Source: Lachnospiraceae bacterium (GTDB lineage: Bacteria; Bacillota; Clostridia; Lachnospirales; Lachnospiraceae). Taken from it: DNA of 64,000 nucleotides. How positions within the stretch are numbered: the stretch's first letter is position 1; the number at the start of each line of letters is the position of its first letter. The translations under genes and the position numbers were made by a program. The notes beneath the pieces were generated by a model. It had not been told where the DNA came from. It saw only the letters and a program-made list of their open reading frames with translations, and did no database searches. The stretch spans positions 1-64,000 of the forward strand of contig JAUNGG010000013.1 of assembly GCA_030524635.1 (NCBI GenBank). Reading direction: 5' to 3'. This document shows positions 36,596 through 43,602 of this stretch, piece by piece.

Positions 36596-37861
36596 ATGAT
36601 AAGGGAGAAGAAAACAGAATTTAATTGGCCAGCGGGCCACTATCTGGTTTTTTTGATGGGGTGTGCTCTGCAGGATACATTAGGGAAAGAAAAGTGGAAG
36701 AGGAAACCGGAAGCAGTCACCTGGGAGCAGGTGTATGCATTGTCTAAGCATTGCGGAGTAGAAGGTATCAGTTACTTTGGCGTGAAAAAATTGGAAGAAC
36801 AGGAGGGGAAGAAAGCAGATTTGCCTGCAGACCCGCTTATGAAGGCATGGAAGCAGGAGGCTGACCAGATCTGTTATCGAACCCTTTGCTTTGATGAAGA
36901 GCGCAATGCAATCTTAAAGGAAATGGAAGCCCAAGGACTTTCTTATTTGCCATTGAAGGGAATCCGTCTGGCGGAACATTATCCTCATCCGGGAATGCGG
37001 CTGATGGCAGATAATGATATTTTATATGGATTTATAGAACCGGGGCTGGATGGAGGATATCAAATAGCCGGAGCGGATGAGAGCAGCCGGGACAGATCGG
37101 TGCTGAGCGCTCAGAAGGTAATGCGGGAAATTATGAATCAAAAGGGATACAAAACGGAGAACCTGAAAGGAAACCATGATGTATATTTAAAAAAGCCCTT
37201 CTATAATTTTGAGATGCATCGTATGCTGATGGGAGAAGGGCAGCCGAATTATGAATATTATAAGAATCCATGGAAGCGGGCGATCCAGGATACTGCGAAC
37301 CCATATGCCTATTTTTTCTCTGATGAGGATGAGTACTTGTATCTGCTGGCACATGCTTTTAAGCATTTTTATCATGGAGGCTGCGGAATCCGTTTTCTGG
37401 CGGATCTATATGTATTTCAAAAGAGTAAGGGAGATAGCCTGGACCGCAGATACCTGACGCAGGAACTGCGGAAGATGGGAATGGAGGATTTTGAGGCAAA
37501 GATGAGCCAGCTTTCTATTGCCGCGCTGGAAGGAAAACTGCTGAATCGAAAAGAAGCCGAACTGCTCCGGGAGCTTCTTGGATGCGGAACCTATGGAACC
37601 ATCCGTACTCATGTAGAAAAGAAACTGGAGCGGCTGTCTGATTCTGACAACAGTTTCAAACATGCAAAATGGCGCTATATTTGGAAACGAATTGTGCCGG
37701 AGAAGGAGTTTTGTAAAAACTATTTTCCATTTTTTTATCGCCATCGGTATTTGATGCCGGTTCTTTTCCTTTATCGAGTAGGAAAGGGTGTGATTCAGCA
37801 TCCAAAAAAGCTGTGGGCAGAGTGTAAGATTTTAATGGAGACCGGGAGGAAGGAAAAATAA
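36596..37861 (+). CDS. Nucleotidyltransferase family protein (NTP_transf_5 type)
   Basis: A 421-residue protein of the uncharacterised NTP_transf_5 group, often found in lasso-peptide and PqqD-containing loci. The core motif YLPLKGIRLAEHYPHPGMRL is followed by MADNDILY (about residues 136-143), where the acidic pair matches the DxD of the nucleotidyltransferase fold. DVYLKKPFYNFEMHR follows. The rest is helical with LYLLAHAFKHFYHGG. It could nucleotidylate or otherwise modify the peptide, or work with the kinase. Its last codons and stop lie in a repeat shared with the Rpn leaders. Confidence 0.75.
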   Translation: MIREKKTEFNWPAGHYLVFLMGCALQDTLGKEKWKRKPEAVTWEQVYALSKHCGVEGISYFGVKKLEEQEGKKADLPADPLMKAWKQEADQICYRTLCFDEERNAILKEMEAQGLSYLPLKGIRLAEHYPHPGMRLMADNDILYGFIEPGLDGGYQIAGADESSRDRSVLSAQKVMREIMNQKGYKTENLKGNHDVYLKKPFYNFEMHRMLMGEGQPNYEYYKNPWKRAIQDTANPYAYFFSDEDEYLYLLAHAFKHFYHGGCGIRFLADLYVFQKSKGDSLDRRYLTQELRKMGMEDFEAKMSQLSIAALEGKLLNRKEAELLRELLGCGTYGTIRTHVEKKLERLSDSDNSFKHAKWRYIWKRIVPEKEFCKNYFPFFYRHRYLMPVLFLYRVGKGVIQHPKKLWAECKILMETGRKEK

Positions 37862-38028
37862 GGTAAAAATACGAGAAGTTGTTGCATTTTCTGCAAATTT
37901 TGCTATAATGGAAATATCTGGATACTATGCATTCCGCATAGAAAACTTAAGGCCCTGCACGAGAAGATATGAGGCAGAGGGCCGAGCAGTTGCTGATTTC
38001 TGTGATCAGTTATAAGGCGGCAAACATA
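37836..38028 (+). repeat. Rpn-element leader, copy B (promoter plus structured RNA)
   Basis: This is homologous to copies A and C. The promoter is TTGCAT (37882-37887), 16 bases, TATAAT (37904-37909). After it, CTATGC/GCATAG, GGCCCT/AGGGCC and CTGAT/ATCAG stems can form. The next 75 bases diverge from copy C, then similarity resumes at CTTTGCAAAACAGACAG before the Rpn start. This fills the 37862-38158 gap. Confidence 0.7.
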
Positions 38029-38158
38029 AGATTGCTTTGCCCTGATGGGAATTGGTTATAGATTCCTGAGTGATCGTCTTCGAAAAAATGATAATTCCAA
38101 TTATTTCCACTCTTTGCAAAACAGACAGATTATAGTAAAATAAAAGGAGAACGTGCAT

Positions 38159-39076
38159 ATGACAGTTACAAAAGAGGCGGCAGGAAACCGTCAGCATAAG
38201 GATCGGCTGTTCCGCAGGATCTTTCAGGAGAAGGAAGATCTGTTAAGCTTGTATAATGCGGTGAATGGTTCTCATTATACCGACCCGGAGGAACTTGAGA
38301 TCACAACCATTGAGGATGTCCTTTACATGGGAATTAAGAATGATATCTCGTTTCTGATCGATGATTATCTGAATTTATATGAGGCCCAGTCCAGCTGGAA
38401 TCCCAACATGCCGCTGAGAGGAATCTTTTATTTTTCCAGCCTGTATTCCGGGTATGTGAAGGTGCGGAAGCTGGATCTTTATTCACGGAGCCGGATTATG
38501 ATTCCTACTCCAAGGTTTGTAGTGTTTTATAACGGAACCCGGAGGGAACCGGAGAGAAGGGAACTTCGTCTGTCCGATTCCTTTATCAAATCCGACAACC
38601 AGCCGCCCAGCCTGGAGTGTGTGGCAGTGGTGCTGAACATTAATTACGGACAGAATAAGGAATTAATGAAAAACTGCCGGAAGCTGTACGAATACGCGTT
38701 TCTAGTCAATCAGATCCGGATTCATATTGGGAAGGGACTGACGCTGGAGGCAGCGATTGATGAAGGGATTGCAGTTTGTGTGGAGCAGGATATCTTAACG
38801 GAATTTTTGACCAAGCATAAAGCGGAGGTGAGAGAGATGATCTTAAGCGAATACGATGAGGAACTGCATTTGAAGGATACGTATCATTGTGGATATGAGG
38901 ATGGGAGATCGGAAGGAAGAAAAGAAGGAAGGATAGAGGGAGAAATGAAGGGCGAAAGCTTATTTGCATCCCTGGCGGCGAAGCTTATAAAGGATTCACG
39001 GATGGATGATTTGACAAATGCATTAAAGGATGAGGAATTCCGCCGTCGCTTATATCGCGAATATGGCATTAAATAA
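38159..39076 (+). CDS. Rpn-family PD-(D/E)XK nuclease, copy B
   Basis: A 305-residue protein of the Rpn/PD-(D/E)XK transposase-like family. The N-terminal half holds HKDRLFRRIFQEKEDLLSLY and the nuclease core DISFLIDDYLNLYEAQSSW with NMPLR (about residues 62-85; E-x-Q variant of the catalytic motif). The C-terminal part is helical with an EG-rich linker of four repeats (EGRKEGRIEGEMKGE). E. coli Rpn proteins are DNA nucleases with antiphage and recombination-promoting activity. ATG 38159 has AAGGAG ten bases upstream; GTG 38153 is less likely. It is almost identical to copy C. Confidence 0.85.
   Translation: MTVTKEAAGNRQHKDRLFRRIFQEKEDLLSLYNAVNGSHYTDPEELEITTIEDVLYMGIKNDISFLIDDYLNLYEAQSSWNPNMPLRGIFYFSSLYSGYVKVRKLDLYSRSRIMIPTPRFVVFYNGTRREPERRELRLSDSFIKSDNQPPSLECVAVVLNINYGQNKELMKNCRKLYEYAFLVNQIRIHIGKGLTLEAAIDEGIAVCVEQDILTEFLTKHKAEVREMILSEYDEELHLKDTYHCGYEDGRSEGRKEGRIEGEMKGESLFASLAAKLIKDSRMDDLTNALKDEEFRRRLYREYGIK
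38837..39076 (+). CDS. Possible intragenic RpnS-like small protein, copy B
   Basis: Inside the Rpn gene, GGAGGTGA (38824-38831) lies eight bases before an in-frame ATG at 38837. This is a near-perfect Shine-Dalgarno in a coding region. The product would be the last 79 residues, MILSEYDEEL onward, with the EG linker. In E. coli, shorter RpnS proteins made from within rpn genes block the full-length nuclease. Translation here is inferred from the site and its conservation in all three copies. Confidence 0.5.
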   Translation: MILSEYDEELHLKDTYHCGYEDGRSEGRKEGRIEGEMKGESLFASLAAKLIKDSRMDDLTNALKDEEFRRRLYREYGIK

Positions 39077-39095
39077 AATGGAATCAATACAATAA

Positions 39096-39131
39096 AGCAA
39101 GCAGGCAGGCCAATCAGCGGTCTGCTTGTTT
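39096..39131. repeat. Stem-loop ending Rpn copy B
   Basis: AAGCAAGCAG (39096-39105) can pair with CTGCTTGTTT (39122-39131). It occupies the same place as the stem-loops after copies A and C. Confidence 0.5.
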
Positions 39132-39165
39132 GATTTAGAAGGATTGAGAAACGAAAAATCATTCA

Positions 39166-39395
39166 AAATTTTGATGAAGACAGGGGGAAGGAAAAATAAG
39201 GTAAAAATAATAAGAACCAGTTGCGTTTTCTGTATATTCTGCTATAATGGAAATATCTGGATGCTATGCATTCCGCATAGAAAACTTAAGGCCTTGCACA
39301 GGAAGATATAAGGCGGAGGGCCGAGCAGTTGCTGATTTCTGTGATCAGTTATAAGGCGGCAAATACAAGGTGGATGCTGCCCCTGTTTTGAATTT
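39166..39395 (+). repeat. Rpn-element leader, copy C (promoter plus structured RNA)
   Basis: It begins with AAAATTTTGATGAAGACAGG, which again resembles the 3' end of the nucleotidyltransferase gene. The promoter is TTGCGT (39221-39226), 16 bases, TATAAT (39243-39248). It closely resembles copy A up to TTTTGAATT, where copy A is deleted. The 39077-39499 gap holds this leader, the copy B stem-loop and a variable spacer. Confidence 0.7.
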
Positions 39396-39499
39396 TCTCA
39401 TTGATTCAGGATTAATGATTCCTGAAATATAATCATTTCATTCATCCCCAGTCTTTGCAAAACAGACAGATTATAGTAAAATAAAAGGAGAACGTGCAT

Positions 39500-40399
39500 A
39501 TGACAAATACAAAAGAAGCGGCAGGAAACCGTCAGCATAAGGATCGGCTGTTCCGCAGGATCTTTCAGGAGAAGGAAGATCTGTTAAGCTTGTATAATGC
39601 GGTGAATGGTTCTCATTATACCGACCCGGAGGAACTTGAGATCACAACCATTGAGGATGTCCTTTACATGGGAATTAAGAATGATATCTCGTTTCTGATC
39701 GATGATTATCTGAATTTATATGAGGCCCAGTCCAGCTGGAATCCCAACATGCCGCTGAGAGGAATCTTTTATTTTTCCAGCCTGTATTCCGGGTATGTGA
39801 AGGTGCGGAAGCTGGATCTTTATTCACGGAGCCGGATTATGATTCCTACTCCAAGGTTTGTAGTGTTTTATAACGGAACCCGGAGGGAACCGGAGAGAAG
39901 GGAACTTCGTCTGTCCGATTCCTTTATCAAATCCGACAACCAGCCGCCCAGCCTGGAGTGTGTGGCAGTGGTGCTGAACATTAATTACGGACAGAATAAG
40001 GAATTAATGAAAAACTGCCGGAAGCTGTACGAATACGCGTTTCTAGTCAATCAGATCCGGATTCATATTGGGAAGGGACTGACGCTGGAGGCAGCGATTG
40101 ATGAAGGGATTGCAGTTTGTGTGGAGCAGGATATCTTAACGGAATTTTTGACCAAGCACAAAGCGGAGGTGAGAGAGATGATCTTAAGCGAATACGATGA
40201 GGAACTGCACTTGAAGGATACGTATCATTGTGGGTATGAGGATGGGAGATCGGAAGGAAAAGCAGAGGGCGAAAGCTTATTTGCATCCCTGACGACGAAA
40301 CTTATAAAGGATTCACGGATGGATGATTTGACAAATGCATTGAAGGATAAGGAGCTTCGCCAGCGCTTATATCGCGAATATGGCATTAAGAATGAATAA
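39500..40399 (+). CDS. Rpn-family PD-(D/E)XK nuclease, copy C
   Basis: A 299-residue protein, nearly identical to copy B over residues 8-235, including the core DISFLIDDYLNLYEAQSSW. The EG linker is shorter (EGKAEGE) and the last 40 residues carry several substitutions (for example TTKLIKDSR, DKELRQRLYREYGIKNE). AAGGAGAACGTGCAT precedes the ATG. The near identity over about 700 bases and change in the C-terminal tail suggest recent duplication or gene conversion, with the C-terminal region evolving faster. Confidence 0.85.
   Translation: MTNTKEAAGNRQHKDRLFRRIFQEKEDLLSLYNAVNGSHYTDPEELEITTIEDVLYMGIKNDISFLIDDYLNLYEAQSSWNPNMPLRGIFYFSSLYSGYVKVRKLDLYSRSRIMIPTPRFVVFYNGTRREPERRELRLSDSFIKSDNQPPSLECVAVVLNINYGQNKELMKNCRKLYEYAFLVNQIRIHIGKGLTLEAAIDEGIAVCVEQDILTEFLTKHKAEVREMILSEYDEELHLKDTYHCGYEDGRSEGKAEGESLFASLTTKLIKDSRMDDLTNALKDKELRQRLYREYGIKNE
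40178..40399 (+). CDS. Possible intragenic RpnS-like small protein, copy C
   Basis: GGAGGTGA (40165-40172) precedes an in-frame ATG at 40178, as in copies A and B. The product would be a 73-residue C-terminal protein with the copy C linker. Translation is inferred. Confidence 0.5.
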   Translation: MILSEYDEELHLKDTYHCGYEDGRSEGKAEGESLFASLTTKLIKDSRMDDLTNALKDKELRQRLYREYGIKNE

Positions 40400-40433
40400 A
40401 CAGCGGATAATCTAAATTCATGAATACAATAAA

Positions 40434-40470
40434 GCAAACAGGCAGGCTCACAAAGGGCCTGCCTGTCTGC
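40434..40470. terminator. Stem-loop between Rpn copy C and the convergent FAH gene
   Basis: GCAAACAGGCAGGC (40434-40447) pairs with GCCTGCCTGTCTGC (40457-40470) with one mismatch. On the minus strand it is followed by TTTATTG, so it may end the FAH transcript. Confidence 0.6.
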
Positions 40471-40500
40471 ATGAAAAGGATGACATAACATTCTCAGCCA

Positions 40501-41397
40501 TTACACAACCGGATTAGAAAGAACACCGATACCTTCTACGATGCATTCTACCACATCCCCAGCTTTCAGGAATTTCGGCGGGTCAAAGCCCATTCCCACA
40601 CCGGCGGGGGTTCCCATGGAGATGATCGTTCCTGGCCTTAAGGTCATTCCTTTAGAAAGCTCGCTGATTACATAGCTGATGTCAAAGATCAAAAGCTCTG
40701 TATTGCTGTTCTGGCGCAGCTCACCGTTTACTTTGGATTGGATGGACAGCTTTGGCGGATAGGGCAGGGCGTCTGCAGTTGTGATGCAGGGGCCCATAGG
40801 CAGGAAGCCGTCCAGGCTTTTTCCGAAGTACCACTGTTTATGGCGGTTCTGGATATTCCGTGCGCTCACATCATTGATAATGGTATAGCCAAAGATATGA
40901 TCCAGTGCCTGTTCCTCCGGAACATTCTTTGCTTCCTTTCCGATGATGACAGCCAGCTCTGCTTCATAATCCAGACTGTCCACAATGTCGGCATGGCTCT
41001 GGATGCCCTCGCCTGGATTCACAGCCTCGTTTACGCGCTTGGAAAAGTAGATGGCATAAGGACGTTCACCGTTAAAGGCTTCCTTTTTGTATCGGGCTGA
41101 TTCTTCAGCATGAGCCATGTAGTTGATGCCTAAGCAGATCACATCCTGCTTTGGGTTTGGAATTGGCGCTAAAAGCCTGGCATCTGAAAGAGGGGCGGCA
41201 CCCCGGACCTGCTCCGGCTGCTGGGATGCGCCGTATGCGATTCTCTGCAGCTCCCCCTCGCTGATTTCTTCAATCAGCTGCTGCATGGATGGGTAGTCGA
41301 TTTCAAATGATTTTAACGGGTAAACCCAGGTTTCATCGGCATTGAGAACGCCTAAAAGTGTATTAAAACGGTCTACCTGGTAGGTTACAAATTTCAT
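40501..41397 (-). CDS. Fumarylacetoacetate hydrolase family protein
   Basis: A 298-residue FAH-superfamily enzyme (hydrolase, decarboxylase or isomerase of 2-oxo or acylpyruvate acids). The metal site is in DYEAELAVIIGKEA (E-x-E), with GYTIINDVSARNIQ and the C-terminal GTIISMGTPAGVGMGFDPP typical of the family. AGGAGG lies eight bases before ATG 41397; the upstream ATG at 41403 is too close to it. It faces away from the tctCBA operon together with msrA and a LysR gene. The substrate is unknown. Confidence 0.85.
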   Translation of the reverse strand: MKFVTYQVDRFNTLLGVLNADETWVYPLKSFEIDYPSMQQLIEEISEGELQRIAYGASQQPEQVRGAAPLSDARLLAPIPNPKQDVICLGINYMAHAEESARYKKEAFNGERPYAIYFSKRVNEAVNPGEGIQSHADIVDSLDYEAELAVIIGKEAKNVPEEQALDHIFGYTIINDVSARNIQNRHKQWYFGKSLDGFLPMGPCITTADALPYPPKLSIQSKVNGELRQNSNTELLIFDISYVISELSKGMTLRPGTIISMGTPAGVGMGFDPPKFLKAGDVVECIVEGIGVLSNPVV

Positions 41398-41513
41398 AGT
41401 CATATCCTCCTGATTTTGTCAGTCTTCTGTTGTGATTCAGCTTTCATTCTTGCCGGCTGCCAGTGCCTTCCATTGGTATGGTGCAGGCAGAGGTTTCATC
41501 AGACGGCGCTTCG

Positions 41514-42188
41514 TTAGTTTTTAAACTCGGATAATCCGGAAAAATCTACATGGCAATAGCCTCCTGGGTTTTTTTCAAGATAATCCTGGTGATATTCCTC
41601 AGCCAGATAGTAGCAGGTGAGAGGAAGGAGCTCCACAGCCAGTGGGGAATCATATTTTTTCTGCTCATCAGCCATGATGCCTTTTAATGTTTCCAGATCA
41701 TCTTCGTCTGTATAATAGATACCGGTGCGGTACTGGCTGCCTACATCGTTGCCCTGCCGGTTAACGGACAGAGGGTCGATAATTTTGAAAAAATGCTTTG
41801 TCAAGGTCTGCAGGCTGACGCAGCTTGGGTCATATTGAACATGGACAGTTTCTGCGTGCCCGGTTCTGTGGCTGCATACTTCTTCATATGTAGGATTTTC
41901 AGTGGAACCATTGGCATAACCAACGGTTACATCATATACACCGGGGATCTGGGAAAAGTAGGATTCATCGCCCCAGAAACATCCGCCGGCGTAGTAGATC
42001 TCCCGCAGGGAAGATGGATCTGCCTGTGTTTTCCATGCTTCCTCCTGGGGAGGGGCAGAGGTATCCAGTCTGCCGGATGTGCCGGGATTTTTTGTTTCAG
42101 AGTTATTTTTCTGGCGGAGATTTCCGGCGGCACAAAAAACGACACAGGCAAAAATAATAACTCCAAAAGGTTTCCATAGTTGTTTCAT
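41514..42188 (-). CDS. msrA: Peptide-methionine (S)-S-oxide reductase, exported
   Basis: A 224-residue MsrA that repairs oxidised methionine. The catalytic cysteine is C70 in YYAGGCFWGDESYF, and GHAETVHVQYDP and NDVGSQYRTGIYY are standard. The first 25 residues form a signal or anchor helix (FGVIIFACVVFCAAG), followed by a Ser/Pro-rich linker, so the enzyme acts outside the membrane. AAGGAGG before ATG 42188 fixes the start. Extracytoplasmic MsrA needs an electron donor, and none is encoded nearby. Confidence 0.9.
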   Translation of the reverse strand: MKQLWKPFGVIIFACVVFCAAGNLRQKNNSETKNPGTSGRLDTSAPPQEEAWKTQADPSSLREIYYAGGCFWGDESYFSQIPGVYDVTVGYANGSTENPTYEEVCSHRTGHAETVHVQYDPSCVSLQTLTKHFFKIIDPLSVNRQGNDVGSQYRTGIYYTDEDDLETLKGIMADEQKKYDSPLAVELLPLTCYYLAEEYHQDYLEKNPGGYCHVDFSGLSEFKN

Positions 42189-42345
42189 AGAGCCTCCTTT
42201 TTGCAAGAATCTTTTCGGTTCGTCATAGTGCAGATTATAGCACAGAACGGCTCCTTTTACTATCCTTCAGGTGAATTTAGTGTCTTGCATGCAATAAGAC
42301 GGTTGCTGTGAACGCATGTGAAAGTAACATAAGACCGGTGCCCGG

Positions 42346-43296
42346 TCACAGATTCCCGGTGAGCATAACAGTATCCGCTTCCTCCAATCTCCCCTGGGTA
42401 TACAGCGTCGCCAGCCGGATAAAGTATTTCTCCGGCTTTGTGAGATAGCTGCCCTTTAGGTAAGCCACACAGCGCATCCAGGTCTGGCGTGGCGCTACGG
42501 TAAAGTATACAATAGGTGCATCCGGATCCACATAAGACTGCGGAAAAAAGGCAGGGCTGACCTGGTTTTTTACAATATTGATCACCGTCATGGTGCTGGT
42601 GGATTCGAACAGGATCTTTGGGCGGAAGCCGGCATGCTCAAAGGCAATATCTACCATATCACGCATTCGTGTTTCCTTGGAGATCAGGGTAAAGCTTTCA
42701 TCCCGGAGAAGGCGAAGATCGATCTCCGGAAAGGTTTCATAGCTTTTTTCGCCGGCCAGATAGGCCAGAGGGTGGGTTTTCGGCAGCCCCAGGATCATCA
42801 GCTCTTCTTTCATTTCCCAGAATTCCAGCTCTGGATTCCGGTGCGTTCCTGTGTAGGTGGTGCAGGCAAGGGTCACTTCTTTCTGGAGAAGGAGCTGCTC
42901 CATTTTCTTGACCCGGGCCTCATGGATCTTAAAGGAAACGTTAGGGAATTTTTTGTGAAAAATGGGATAAATATGGGAAAACATCAAAGAGCCCCGTTCC
43001 GGCGTATAGGCAACGGAGATTTCCCCGGTGGTTTCTTCTGAGATATCATGAATGATCTTGTAGGTTTCCCGCTTCATATCCAGCATCTGATGGGCGGTGC
43101 TTAAATAGATCCTTCCGGCAAAGGTGGGGATCATGCTGTGCTTCCTGCGCTCGAACAGCTGAACCCCCAGCTCCTTTTCTAATTTCAGAAGCTGCTGGTT
43201 TAAGGCGGATTGAGTGAGAAACAGTTTTTCAGCGGCTTTGGAGATGCTCTGCTCCTGTTCGATGGCGACAATATTTTCAATCTGACGCAGATCCAT
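42346..43296 (-). CDS. LysR-family transcriptional regulator
   Basis: A 316-residue LysR regulator. The winged HTH is in residues 1-60 (MDLRQIENIVAIEQEQSIS, KAAEKLFLTQSALNQQLLKLEKELG), and the effector domain follows from about 90. AAGGAG before ATG 43296 supports this start; the open frame to 43356 is not coding. It is divergent from tctCBA, so it probably controls that operon in response to its substrate. A 16-base palindrome, TTTTTTGTACAAAAAA, lies 14 bases ahead of its start. Confidence 0.88.
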   Translation of the reverse strand: MDLRQIENIVAIEQEQSISKAAEKLFLTQSALNQQLLKLEKELGVQLFERRKHSMIPTFAGRIYLSTAHQMLDMKRETYKIIHDISEETTGEISVAYTPERGSLMFSHIYPIFHKKFPNVSFKIHEARVKKMEQLLLQKEVTLACTTYTGTHRNPELEFWEMKEELMILGLPKTHPLAYLAGEKSYETFPEIDLRLLRDESFTLISKETRMRDMVDIAFEHAGFRPKILFESTSTMTVINIVKNQVSPAFFPQSYVDPDAPIVYFTVAPRQTWMRCVAYLKGSYLTKPEKYFIRLATLYTQGRLEEADTVMLTGNL

Positions 43297-43602
43297 AATC
43301 TTTTTCTCCTTTTTTGTACAAAAAAATCTGGTTTCATCCGTTTTATGGAAAATCAATTGCGTTAAATAAATAACAAAAAGAAGGAATTATCAAACAATAA
43401 TATCAAAAACAAATCCTGTACAAAAATTAACTGAAATGTAAGAACTTTCAATAAACAATGACGTGTCAACTTAAATGAATTAAGATAAAATATAAAAATC
43501 AATAAGTTGAAGTAAGCCAACGATTTTATTATAATCAAATTACATAAAGAGTTCAAGCTAATCAAGAAAAAAACATGAAAAATCAACAAAGGAGAGGGAA
43601 AG
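43297..43602. promoter_or_regulatory. Divergent control region between the LysR gene and tctCBA
   Basis: The 306-base gap is AT-rich. The tctC promoter is TTGAAG (43507-43512), 17 bases, TATAAT (43530-43535). CTTAAATGAATTAAG (43470-43484) is a near-palindrome of the T-N11-A type upstream of it, a plausible LysR site. TTTTTTGTACAAAAAA (43310-43325) is a perfect palindrome at the LysR gene start. Confidence 0.6.

Noticed and set aside
37862-38028. Match of the Rpn leader to a known riboswitch class
   Set aside because: I compared it by eye with GEMM, ykkC, ZTP, cobalamin and SAM cores, and none of their conserved cores fits.
38159-40399. Classical insertion sequences with terminal inverted repeats
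   Set aside because: The copies share leaders and 3' stem-loops but have no terminal inverted repeats or target duplications that I can see. They are better described as Rpn-family repeats.
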